From Komagataella phaffii GS115 (taxonomy: Eukaryota; Ascomycota; Pichiomycetes; Pichiales; Pichiaceae): 64,000 nt of DNA. Each line of letters starts with the position of its first letter. Positions within the stretch are counted from its first letter, which is position 1. The stretch is taken from positions 1,240,001-1,304,000 of the forward strand of contig NC_012963.1 of assembly GCF_000027005.1 (NCBI RefSeq), given 5' to 3'. Shown here piece after piece: positions 40,610 to 50,084 of the stretch. The position numbers were made by a program, and so were the translations under genes. Under the pieces are notes generated by a model. The model had not been told where the DNA came from, did not search any database, and saw only the letters and a list, made by a program, of their open reading frames with translations.

Positions 40610-42265
40610 CTAAGGCTTACATCTCCCAGTGAAACGTGGGTATAATGAACAGTCTTTCACAGTGAATCTGTCGCACAACCATGCTAAGATACGTTCCGTT
40701 CCTAGACCGTAACCACCGTGAGGGCAGGTACCATATTTTCGTTGATCAATGAACCAGTAGTACGCACTTTTGTCAAGCTTTTCACGTTCAAAACCTTCCA
40801 GGAGTTCATTGAGAGAGTCGATCCTCATAGAGCCACCGGTGATTTCTCCAACAGTTGGCATCAGCACATCTACAGATTCAGTAACTCTTGGATCGTCGGC
40901 GCAACGTTTCATGTAAAATGACTTAATTTCAAGTGGGAAACGAGTCAAAAGAATTGGAACACCAATAGTATCGGTCATCTTTCTCTCAGCAGCCTCGGCA
41001 ATGTCGTCACCAAATTTGAAAGGTTGTCCTTCTTCGTTTGGAATACTGTGATCATTAAGCCATTTCAGTGCTTCTACGTACTCCATTCTCTTGAACGGGA
41101 GTTCTGGTGCTGCAAAACCTGGGTTCAATTGTTTGACCAAGGGACCGGCAACAGGGTCATTAACTACATATTTGACAGTTTTCGTGATAACTCTCTCAAT
41201 GTGGGACAAGAGGTCTTCAAAAGTCAAGAAGGCCAATTCGGCCTCAATATGGGTGTACTCAGATAAATGCCTTCTGGTGTGAGATTTTTCAGCTCTGAAT
41301 GATTCTTGAATACAGTAAACGTCTCCAAGAGCAGGTAAAGCGGTCTCAAGGTATAGCTGGGAGGACTGCGTCAAATATGCCTCCTCACCGTAATATTGAA
41401 GCTTGAACAGTGTGGAACCTCCTTCCACTTGAGTTTGAACCATACATGGGGGAGTCACCTCAATGACACCTTCCTCATCGTAAACCCTTCTAATAGCCTG
41501 CAATAAACTAGCTCTTACTTTCAATACAGCACTTAAGGTTTCACCACGAATGGCTAAATGGCGCTGGTCCAACAACAATGATGGGTCGGCCCCCTCTTGA
41601 ATCTTGTTCGAGAAACAGTCATCACCAGCAGGTGCTAAACCTATAATTTCGTAATAATCAACTTTCAACTCGACTCCTCCGGGAGCCTGTTTCCCTGCCG
41701 GAAGTTTCTCAACAATTCCTTTCAAAGTCACGGTGCTTTCCAAAGTTAAAGTGGAAGTTTGATAAGCGTTAGCCAAATCACCCGACAACAAGCACTGCAA
41801 GAAACCAGTACCATCTCTTAGAACGATAAAAACAAGACCCTTTTGAGCACGAAGACGATGAATCCAACCATGCACCCGAACACGAGTTCCCAAGTTATCT
41901 TGCAAAGCTCGCAACTTGATAGTTCTAGCTTCCGGTAATGACTCATCTTCTTTAATGGTAATTTTCATAGCTTCCAATTGACTAGCCGCTTCAGCTGCCT
42001 TCTTAGCGGCGTCCTTCTCAGCAGCCAAATTAGCCTTTTGTAACTTCTTCTTCAACCCCTCAGCACCCTTCTTTGCTTTTTTTAGGGCAGAAGCGGAGAT
42101 CTCAACAAAATCTTGGGTACCATCATCTAGTGTCTTGAAAACAAATAACTTGGCATCCGCAGTCCTATAAAAGGCATATGCAGCAGTTTTAAAAGGTTGC
42201 TCCTTGGATCCAGAGCTAGTCTCATCACTACCGGACAGTTCATTGATGTAATAGGTGGCAGACAT
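40610..42265 (-). CDS. DED81: Cytosolic asparaginyl-tRNA synthetase
   Basis: 551 residues from the ATG at 42265 (MSATYYINELSG). Class IIb synthetase charging tRNA-Asn in the cytosol. A eukaryote-specific lysine-rich N-terminal extension (ASALKKAKKGAEGLKKKLQK) is followed by the OB-fold (VRVHGWIHRLRAQKG) and the class II core: FRAEKSHTRRHLSEYTHIEA (motif 2), EITGGSMRI and the final GTERILAWLCDRF (motif 3). Asn rather than Asp specificity is judged from overall likeness to Ded81. A 13-codon upstream extension of the frame is probably not used. Divergent from the ProRS gene. Confidence 0.95.
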   Translation of the reverse strand: MSATYYINELSGSDETSSGSKEQPFKTAAYAFYRTADAKLFVFKTLDDGTQDFVEISASALKKAKKGAEGLKKKLQKANLAAEKDAAKKAAEAASQLEAMKITIKEDESLPEARTIKLRALQDNLGTRVRVHGWIHRLRAQKGLVFIVLRDGTGFLQCLLSGDLANAYQTSTLTLESTVTLKGIVEKLPAGKQAPGGVELKVDYYEIIGLAPAGDDCFSNKIQEGADPSLLLDQRHLAIRGETLSAVLKVRASLLQAIRRVYDEEGVIEVTPPCMVQTQVEGGSTLFKLQYYGEEAYLTQSSQLYLETALPALGDVYCIQESFRAEKSHTRRHLSEYTHIEAELAFLTFEDLLSHIERVITKTVKYVVNDPVAGPLVKQLNPGFAAPELPFKRMEYVEALKWLNDHSIPNEEGQPFKFGDDIAEAAERKMTDTIGVPILLTRFPLEIKSFYMKRCADDPRVTESVDVLMPTVGEITGGSMRIDSLNELLEGFEREKLDKSAYYWFIDQRKYGTCPHGGYGLGTERILAWLCDRFTVKDCSLYPRFTGRCKP

Positions 42266-42720
42266 TACTATGGACCTTATCTTTAGTAATCTGTTTGAGC
42301 ACAATGTCCTTTAGAAATGTTGAAAAAAAATAGTCGTGCACTTTACGAGTCGCTTGCAACTGCCGACCCAAACGGGAAAGAAAGCCTGCAAATTTTTTTC
42401 TTCAAGTTTGACTATTATTTGATTAAAGCCCTATGAGTGTCACACGACTATTTCTTGGGGTAGAGACGCTTTTTGAGGATTGTCGATTATCCATATTGAT
42501 AAGTATTGTCCAACTATCGTCGCCTCTAAATCAACGTGTAGAACCTCTTCGTTCAAGGGTTCAACTATTCTATTTTGAAACGTCGTTCTGAATTTTTGGT
42601 TTCGAAAGTCACGATTTATCATATTTCATTTCCATCTGTGAGACAACCAAAACAGTGATTATCGCTTCAATTTTTTTCTCTCTCTCCTACTCTTGATCAG
42701 CATTTGTTTATCGCAATAAA
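42266..42720. promoter_or_regulatory. 455-bp divergent promoter between two synthetase genes
   Basis: Separates the start codons of cytosolic AsnRS and ProRS. It has A-runs and T-runs (42323-42330, 42392-42398) and a pyrimidine-rich leader before ProRS (42668-42695). No supported gene. Confidence 0.5.
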
Positions 42721-44754
42721 ATGGCCCTAGTATCGTCTCTGGCTGCCCTGTCTCTGTTACAGAGTGAAGGAGGAGTCCCTGTAAAGGCTCTTGTTTTCAA
42801 ACCAAAGACTGCCAAATCTCAGGATCCTGTCCCGATCATCGTTATAGCCGAGGCTACTACTCAGACCCCTTCATCTGTGATTGCAGACATTGCTGAGGTT
42901 AAGGATCCACGATTGGCTAAAGATGATTTGACACAACTTTTTTTCGCCACTACAGCTGTCCAATTTGGATTGGGTCATCTCAACCCTGATAATGCTTCTA
43001 AATGTAAACTTGTTTTGGATATCAACATTGAAAACGCTTCAGATGACAAGGTTTACGAGTTGAAAGATAATGATTCTAAGCTGACTATATCTGCAAAGAC
43101 TTTAAAAGATTTCTTGTGCTCTTTGTCAAACAACATCCTTGTTGCAAATTTCTTTGCCTTGGCTGAAAAGAAACCTGCTCAGAAGCCAGCTGTTCCAAAG
43201 AAGGATAAGAGTGTTGCTAGATTAGATGATGCCAAACTGATTGGCGTCACTGTTGACAAGAATTTGGATTTCCCGGGTTGGTACCAGCAGATCCTCACCA
43301 AAGGTGAGATGATGGACTACTATGATGTTTCTGGATGTTACATCCTCCGTCCAGCATCTTATGCTATTTGGGAGCGTATCCAGGAATATTTCGATAAGAA
43401 GATCAAGAGATTGGGAGTTCAAAATGCCTACTTCCCTATGTTTGTTTCTTCTAAGGTCCTCGAAAAAGAGAAAGATCATATTGAAGGATTTGCTCCAGAA
43501 GTAGCTTGGGTTACTAGAGCGGGTTCTTCTGAATTAGAAGAGCCCATTGCTATTAGGCCAACATCCGAAACTGTCATGTATCCTTACTACGCTAAATGGA
43601 TTCGTTCTCACCGAGATTTGCCATTGAAATTGAACCAATGGAATTCAGTGGTAAGATGGGAGTTCAAGCATCCACAGCCGTTCCTCAGAACCAGAGAATT
43701 TCTTTGGCAAGAGGGTCACACTGCTCATTTGACTTTTGAGGAGGCCAATAAAGAAGTTTTACAGATTTTGGATTATTACGTTGGCATCTATGAAGAGCTC
43801 TTGGCCGTTCCCGTTGTGAAGGGCAAGAAGACCGAGAATGAAAAGTTTGCTGGAGGTCTTTTCACCACTACCTGCGAAGGTTACATTCCAACCACTGGTA
43901 GAGGCATCCAAGGTGCCACTTCACATTGCTTAGGACAAAATTTTTCCAAGATGTTCAACATCAGCGTTGAGAATCCTGACGGAGCCGACAAACCAAAACT
44001 TTTTGCATGGCAGAACTCTTGGGGTTTGTCTACCCGTGTTATTGGTGTCATGGTTATGGTTCACTCCGATAACAAGGGTTTAGTTATTCCACCCAGAGTT
44101 TCTCAGTACCAGGTCATTGTTATTCCTGTCGGAATCACTTCTAAGACCACCAAGGAGGAAGAACAGAAAATTCTAGCCACCTGTAACAAGATTGAGGGTA
44201 AACTGCGTCAAAATGATTTGAGAGTTACATCCGATTACAGAACCAACTACTCCCCAGGATGGAAGTTTTCTAATGCTGAATTGAAGGGTATTCCTTTGAG
44301 AATTGAAGTTGGCCCAAGGGATTTGCAGAAGAATACAGTAGTGGCCGTCCGTCGTGATGACTTCACCAAAACCACCATTTCCTTAGACACTTTTGAGAAA
44401 GAAATTTCAGATTTGTTGGAGACCATGCAGGCTGAAATGTTAGCTAGAGCCAGAGCTAAGTTTGATTCTCATCGTATAATCATTGACAAATGGGAAGACT
44501 TTGTCCCTGCGCTTAACAGAAAGAATGTTTTGTTGTCCCCATGGTGTGGAGATGCAGACTGTGAAGACGATATAAAGGACTCCTCAGCTAAAAAAGATGA
44601 CGATGATGACGAGGAAGAAGACGAAAAGGCTCCAAGTATGGGTGCCAAGTCGTTGTGTATTCCTTTCGAACAGCCTGAACTAAAGGCTGGTCAAAAGTGT
44701 GTCAAATGTGACAGACCTGCTATCCATTACTGTATGTTTGGGCGTTCTTATTAA
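42721..44754 (+). CDS. Prolyl-tRNA synthetase, cytosolic
   Basis: 677 residues. Class IIa synthetase of the eukaryotic/archaeal ProRS type (S. cerevisiae YHR020W). The N-terminal 170 residues form a YbaK/INS-like domain seen in fungal ProRS, linked by a Pro/Lys/Ala stretch. The core carries motif 2-like FLRTREFLWQEGHTAH, AIRPTSETVMYPYYAKWI and TTCEGYIPTTGRGIQGATSH. The anticodon-binding domain (YQVIVIPVGITSKTT) follows. The zinc-containing tail ends KCVKCDRPAIHYCMFGRSY after an acidic insertion. No targeting peptide. Leu codons at conserved sites include CTG, agreeing with the standard code. Confidence 0.96.
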   Translation: MALVSSLAALSLLQSEGGVPVKALVFKPKTAKSQDPVPIIVIAEATTQTPSSVIADIAEVKDPRLAKDDLTQLFFATTAVQFGLGHLNPDNASKCKLVLDINIENASDDKVYELKDNDSKLTISAKTLKDFLCSLSNNILVANFFALAEKKPAQKPAVPKKDKSVARLDDAKLIGVTVDKNLDFPGWYQQILTKGEMMDYYDVSGCYILRPASYAIWERIQEYFDKKIKRLGVQNAYFPMFVSSKVLEKEKDHIEGFAPEVAWVTRAGSSELEEPIAIRPTSETVMYPYYAKWIRSHRDLPLKLNQWNSVVRWEFKHPQPFLRTREFLWQEGHTAHLTFEEANKEVLQILDYYVGIYEELLAVPVVKGKKTENEKFAGGLFTTTCEGYIPTTGRGIQGATSHCLGQNFSKMFNISVENPDGADKPKLFAWQNSWGLSTRVIGVMVMVHSDNKGLVIPPRVSQYQVIVIPVGITSKTTKEEEQKILATCNKIEGKLRQNDLRVTSDYRTNYSPGWKFSNAELKGIPLRIEVGPRDLQKNTVVAVRRDDFTKTTISLDTFEKEISDLLETMQAEMLARARAKFDSHRIIIDKWEDFVPALNRKNVLLSPWCGDADCEDDIKDSSAKKDDDDDEEEDEKAPSMGAKSLCIPFEQPELKAGQKCVKCDRPAIHYCMFGRSY

Positions 44755-45100
44755 TCAAGAAGTTGAGTTGAGTCGCATGGGGGTCGAATGGATAGTACAA
44801 TAGAGGACATCATTTTATGACTTGAGGCATTGCCAGTGATACCTTTTCTGATGACTTCTTTTTTTTTTGTTTTCATTCCCCTTTTCAGTTCACCATGTCA
44901 TTCTTTATTTTTCATCAACCTTCAGCGCTTACCTTTCAGCTTAAAGTTTATAATTATAGATCTGTAGTTGTCATAGAACATTCATAATACTTAATCCGTT
45001 TCTGGAGGCATTTTTAAAAACTCACTGTGTGCGCGCCAGTGAAGCGTTTCTCTTGGGTAGGTAGAGATTTAGTCAATTCCCTTAGTAAACTCTCTGCAAA
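44755..45100. promoter_or_regulatory. 346-bp region upstream of SLM5
   Basis: No gene supported. A T-run at 44860-44869 probably belongs to the ProRS 3' region. Confidence 0.4.
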
Positions 45101-46537
45101 ATGTTGATAAAACCTCCAGGATTCGTTTTTCAGTTCAAGAGGCTGCAATCTTCATACGCCCTATCGAAATGCATTAATGAAATCTTCAAAGATCCCCCTT
45201 TTAAATCTCAGACCACGGTGAACGGTTGGGTAAAAGGTGTGCGAGTTCAAAAGAGAATCGCATTTATAGATATCAGTGATGGGACATCATTTCAAAATCT
45301 GATGTGCGTAGTTCCACCAGACCAGGCAAAGGAGTTGAGGACTGGTGTCAGCGTTCAAGTCACTGGTGAGATTAAGGAAAGTAACGGTAAAAGTCAATCT
45401 ATCGAGCTCAAAACAACTGATCCTGATAGTGTCAAGGTATTAGGTCCAGTTTTAGATTCTTATCCGTTGCAAAAAAAATTTCATTCTCCCCAGTTCTTGA
45501 GAACGATTCCCCACTTGAGATGGAAAACTCAATTTCTATCTTCGATATTACGATTTAGATCTCATGTGGAAATGAAGTTGATGGAATTTTTCACCCAGGA
45601 ACAATTTACTAGAACTCATCCCCCTTTAATAACATCGTCTGATTGTGAAGGTGCTGGAGAATTATTCAAAATTGAAAGTGCCTCTAGAGCTGACATAGAA
45701 AACAAGTTTTTTGGTAAAGATAGTTATTTAACTGTCAGTACTCAATTGCACTTAGAAGTACTTTGTATGGCTCTTAGCAGAGTGTGGACCTTAACTCCTT
45801 GCTTCAGAGCTGAAGAAAGTGATACCCATAGACATCTTAGTGAATTCTGGATGCTAGAAGCAGAAATTGCCTTTATTTCGGATGTCAGACAGCTCACTAC
45901 GTTTTGTGAAAGAATGATAAAACATGTCGTGAACTCTTTGCATCAAGATTTGGAAGGTCAAGGTTCCAACTTGATTAACTCAAGGCGTGACCAGGAATTC
46001 GTCCACAAAATGATTGAACGATGGGATCAACTATTGAATGGTAAATGGAAGACTATTACTTACACTGAAGCTATAGATATACTGAGTGCAGAGAGTTCCA
46101 AGGGAAATATCTCCTTCCAATTTAAGCCTGCGTGGGGAGAACCGCTTCAATCGGAACACGAAAAATGGCTAACAGGCGAATATTTCAAATCTCCGGTCTT
46201 CGTATTAAATTATCCCAAAGAATCAAAACCATTTTACATGACTAGAAACCCTGATGGAAAAACTGTGGCATGTTTTGATCTTCTAGTACCAGATGTTGGA
46301 GAAATAATTGGAGGGTCGATGAGAGAACACAATATTGATCTCTTGCTGGATGAAATCAAGCAAAGAAATATGAAGACTGATGATATTGAATGGTACTTAT
46401 CCTTACGATCAAGTGGATCCGTTTCTCATGGAGGGTTTGGAATGGGCTTTGAACGACTATTATGTTATTTGGGATGTGTTGAAAACATCCGTGATGTAAT
46501 CCCCTTTCCACGAAGCTCCCGTGATTGTGTCTGTTGA
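45101..46537 (+). CDS. SLM5: Mitochondrial asparaginyl-tRNA synthetase
   Basis: 478 residues. Charges mitochondrial tRNA-Asn. It is shorter than the cytosolic enzyme and of bacterial type. The N-terminus (MLIKPPGFVFQFKRLQSSYA) is a likely presequence. The OB-fold (VNGWVKGVRVQKRIAFIDIS) is followed by class II motifs: PCFRAEESDTHRHLSEFWML, GEIIGGSMREHN and the final GFGMGFERLLCYL. It lies 3.6 kb downstream of its cytosolic counterpart DED81, which is on the other strand. Confidence 0.95.
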   Translation: MLIKPPGFVFQFKRLQSSYALSKCINEIFKDPPFKSQTTVNGWVKGVRVQKRIAFIDISDGTSFQNLMCVVPPDQAKELRTGVSVQVTGEIKESNGKSQSIELKTTDPDSVKVLGPVLDSYPLQKKFHSPQFLRTIPHLRWKTQFLSSILRFRSHVEMKLMEFFTQEQFTRTHPPLITSSDCEGAGELFKIESASRADIENKFFGKDSYLTVSTQLHLEVLCMALSRVWTLTPCFRAEESDTHRHLSEFWMLEAEIAFISDVRQLTTFCERMIKHVVNSLHQDLEGQGSNLINSRRDQEFVHKMIERWDQLLNGKWKTITYTEAIDILSAESSKGNISFQFKPAWGEPLQSEHEKWLTGEYFKSPVFVLNYPKESKPFYMTRNPDGKTVACFDLLVPDVGEIIGGSMREHNIDLLLDEIKQRNMKTDDIEWYLSLRSSGSVSHGGFGMGFERLLCYLGCVENIRDVIPFPRSSRDCVC

Positions 46538-46614
46538 TATGGTCTCCTTCTTGCCAACAATATTTTTTTACATGTACATATTTAGACGATAGATAATGAC
46601 AACAGTCCTACCTT

Positions 46615-49476
46615 TCATTGGCGGACTTTCACTTTGAACTTTCTGATATACTTGGTGACCAAATATGTAGTACAACCAAGAAACCTGAAAAGGGCCATAA
46701 ATGCAACGATCCATAGGATGACTGTAAGGAAGATCTCGGACTTATTAGACTTTTCTGAAATTATTCCCAGTTCACTCACTCCTCCGGTTTCCAATACTAA
46801 TGCGATAATGACAAAGTTGGTAAACATCCATATAAGGACTGTCATAGACCTGATAAATGCGAAAAAATCTTTTTCCTTTTCTTCTTCTGACGGTTTGAAC
46901 TGTGGTTCTTCGTACGGTTGACTTAGAACTTTCATTTGTTCGCTGTAAGCATCCTCAATATCAACTTTGTATATAGGCAAGTTGACTTCAGATTCACCAG
47001 AAGATACATTCAGTACGCCCAGATCCAATTTCATCTCCTCACCCTTAGTACCCCAAGAGATATCATGAATATTACAAAAAGCATAAATGTTCAACACATT
47101 CACGTAAGAAGGGCTTAGTAAAATGTATTGAGCAAACGAGGTGAACATATGCCATGGATCCAAAAATAGCAGAGCCCCAATGAGATATAAAGCATATGTG
47201 GAAGCTGTGGCAACGATCAAATCCCTAAAGCGCCTTTCTGTAAAGATCATGTAAAACTGGAAATCGTTGGCATGTTCTTGTAAGATGTCTGTAACAGCTT
47301 TAACTGCCATCAGTACGGCAGCAAATATCATGTAAACCATCATAATTGCAAAAAAACAAACAATGACAATGTAGAACTTCTGAGTTCCTTTAGGACGATT
47401 ACCAAATGCCAGGACAAAAGTAGTCACGATTGACATCAAGTAAAGCCACAAAAAAACAACACCCAAAACCTTACCAGGTTTCACATTCATTCCAGGCTCT
47501 CCTAAAGCAGATGTTAGGATTCTGAACACTAAAAAGTATGACGCCATTGAAAACCAAGAGACCAGAAGACTTAAAAATTGATATACAAACTCCAAATGAA
47601 GGGCAATTTTTCTTCCCAGAGAATGTCCTGAACCCCATAATTTGTAGAAATGAAACACAGAATAAATAGCTGCAAAGAATGAACCATTTAACCAACGTCT
47701 TCTCTGAGATATAAACTCGTCAAGCTTTTCCGGAACATCTGTTGAAGCATGTGCAGAATTCACGTACCTTAATAACCAAGCACATTCCTTTTTGGCAACA
47801 AGCTCAAAACACAAAATACGATCTTCTGCCAAGTACATGTTGGCACTAAAGATGCCAGCATCTGTGCTATGCAAGTCTTCTCCTTTGAAATATTTTTCTA
47901 AAGGACCAATACCATTTTGGTCATTAAGCAAAGCCACATATCTATAAGCAGAAAAAGCACCTGGTAGGACAGAAACAAATCCAAAGACAGATTCCATGGG
48001 CTTATCCAGAATGTTTGACGTTTTATATTCAAAATTCTGAGCAGCAACCAGTGGATTTATTAGTAATTTCTTGTGTTTACCAAGGTTAGCCCGAATTTCG
48101 CCACATGCTCCAGCTACTCTTGGGTCATCGTGAAACTCTTTCCATAGTTTATATATTGAATTAGAAGATGGTTGGGTACCGGCATCCAATAAAACGATAA
48201 CGTTAGGTTTTAAAATTGGACAGAATGCGTCAAAACACCAGCGATGGGAGTTGATTTTTTTTTGATTCTTTTCCTTCAGGCAAAATATTAACTGGACGGG
48301 AACAACGTCTTCTGAAGTTAATTTAACCCTGTCTTCAGTGACTTCAGAAATATCAATCTTTGTGGTATATTCGTAAACATGAGACACAACTTCTTTGTTG
48401 TTGACCATGTTCTTAGCAAATCCATCTTGATAACAACCCAACAATGCTATTAGTGATCTTGCTCTTTCGTTAATTTTCTGTCTACCATCGCTGACAATGG
48501 TAACTACAATTTTTTTCCAAGAATCTTCTCCCCAAATACCGTGATGCTTCATTTTCTCCATGTACTTGATGTTTCTAAAAACACCCTTCAAAGTCCTGGC
48601 CAAAAGAATATCATTCTCATTGTACATTGTTACAACAATCATGATTTCAGTTGTTCTAGGCTGTTGATAACATTCTTGTCTTAATGTGAAATTATTTTGA
48701 GAAAAGAACTTTGGATCGCAAGTGACGGCCTGGTATCTCATAAACTGGAACTCACGAGCTGTTAAGTTAACGTTTCGATACTTCTCCAATAAACTAGAAG
48801 CAACTGGACAATCTAAAATCAGATTACCATGGATAAGTTTGATTAACCTAGTTGTTGTGGGAGATCTTTTGATCTTCCCAGTGGAATCTTCTTCCTCGGA
48901 ATCATCGCCCTCTTTGTATGAATCAATTGTGTTTAGTTCTTGTAGTTCGCCATCAATTTCTTCATCAGCATATGTATTGATCTTATAATCTTCACCCTCT
49001 GGGAAGGCTTGAAAATTATTCTCAATAAATCTCTCTTCATCTTCCCCACCGTATTCCGGTCTTTCTTGGAAAACGTCAAATGTTCCAGGAACAGGGATAG
49101 CTGGTCTTCTCAATTCGTTCAGCTCAAAAGATTCCTGGTCATATCCAGGAGGTTGATCTTGATGGAAGGAAATTGGCCCTGGCTCCAGACGACTCGTGTT
49201 TTGATACTCTTGATAATTTCTGTAGTGGTTGTCACCAACTTCACTGCCGTCATACGAATAAGGTCGATTGTATTCTGGGACGTATGAGTTTTCTATTGGT
49301 CTTATATCAGGGTGTAAGTACGAATCATTGTGATCATCGTTTGGAGGAATATTATTATTGATGTTGGAATAACCTTGGTAAAACGAATATCTGTCGTTGT
49401 CGTCATCATCTTCGTTGTAACCATTGTAGTCTGGATTGGTCCTTAGAGGAGCTCTACTGCTGCTATTGTAGTCCAT
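46615..49476 (-). CDS. Chitin synthase, Chs1/Chs2 (class I/II) type
   Basis: 953 residues, close to yeast Chs2 (963). A plasma-membrane processive glycosyltransferase that makes chitin from UDP-GlcNAc; in yeast this class builds the primary septum or repairs it. An acidic, Tyr/Asn/Pro-rich N-terminus (1-200) is followed by the Chs1 N-terminal domain and the catalytic region with VTMYNENDILLARTL, LLDAGTQPS, LAEDRILCFE and QRRRWLNGS. At least six hydrophobic segments follow, with DISWGTKG between them. Class I and class II cannot be separated reliably by eye, so no symbol is given. Confidence 0.95.
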   Translation of the reverse strand: MDYNSSSRAPLRTNPDYNGYNEDDDDNDRYSFYQGYSNINNNIPPNDDHNDSYLHPDIRPIENSYVPEYNRPYSYDGSEVGDNHYRNYQEYQNTSRLEPGPISFHQDQPPGYDQESFELNELRRPAIPVPGTFDVFQERPEYGGEDEERFIENNFQAFPEGEDYKINTYADEEIDGELQELNTIDSYKEGDDSEEEDSTGKIKRSPTTTRLIKLIHGNLILDCPVASSLLEKYRNVNLTAREFQFMRYQAVTCDPKFFSQNNFTLRQECYQQPRTTEIMIVVTMYNENDILLARTLKGVFRNIKYMEKMKHHGIWGEDSWKKIVVTIVSDGRQKINERARSLIALLGCYQDGFAKNMVNNKEVVSHVYEYTTKIDISEVTEDRVKLTSEDVVPVQLIFCLKEKNQKKINSHRWCFDAFCPILKPNVIVLLDAGTQPSSNSIYKLWKEFHDDPRVAGACGEIRANLGKHKKLLINPLVAAQNFEYKTSNILDKPMESVFGFVSVLPGAFSAYRYVALLNDQNGIGPLEKYFKGEDLHSTDAGIFSANMYLAEDRILCFELVAKKECAWLLRYVNSAHASTDVPEKLDEFISQRRRWLNGSFFAAIYSVFHFYKLWGSGHSLGRKIALHLEFVYQFLSLLVSWFSMASYFLVFRILTSALGEPGMNVKPGKVLGVVFLWLYLMSIVTTFVLAFGNRPKGTQKFYIVIVCFFAIMMVYMIFAAVLMAVKAVTDILQEHANDFQFYMIFTERRFRDLIVATASTYALYLIGALLFLDPWHMFTSFAQYILLSPSYVNVLNIYAFCNIHDISWGTKGEEMKLDLGVLNVSSGESEVNLPIYKVDIEDAYSEQMKVLSQPYEEPQFKPSEEEKEKDFFAFIRSMTVLIWMFTNFVIIALVLETGGVSELGIISEKSNKSEIFLTVILWIVAFMALFRFLGCTTYLVTKYIRKFKVKVRQ

Positions 49477-50084
49477 GCGTTTGAGGGTCTAGCTACCTTA
49501 CAGGTGGATTTATACGTGAATCTTGATTAATGTAAGGGGGTATTTTTAGATCACCCTTCGCTAATTGTGTGAAATGTTGGCTGTGGGAAACCTGATGCAG
49601 AAGTGAAGCATACTACTACCGAAACTGCATAGAGGGTTGCATTTATACAGCGACGCCGATGTAGCCTCAAAGAGGCTTTACAGATTTATATAGTCACCAT
49701 GGGTCTTATGTCGGTTTCAATTGACGTCCTGCGGTTGTTTGAGTTTATTGCTAGAGAGTATGAGTTCGACCAGGAATTGGTGCCACTAAGATGTCCTCAA
49801 GAAGTGAGGCGAAGAGGTGAATACAAAAGGTTTTTATTTTGAAATCAATCAGTTCTTAGTTTATGACATCGATGAATCAAAAGTACATGCTTCTTCTCTC
49901 ACAGAGTAAAAAGAATTCTTCTTTGAAGGTGCTTGCAGAAGGAGATTGCAGAAAGAATCACAACAAAGTTCATCCCATTCTTTCCCCACGAAAAGATGCA
50001 AAATTGGTAATAATACCCGCCACTAAACATAAATCCTCCAAGTAGTCGTTGCCCATTCTCTATCTTCTTCTATTATACTTACCG
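49477..50084. other. 608-bp intergenic region, possibly holding a small gene
   Basis: Promoter of the chitin synthase gene on one side. On the plus strand, three short stretches of coding-like sequence sit in three different frames (from 49699, about 49816 and 49869 to 50045). No consensus splice sites join them. See findings. Confidence 0.4.
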
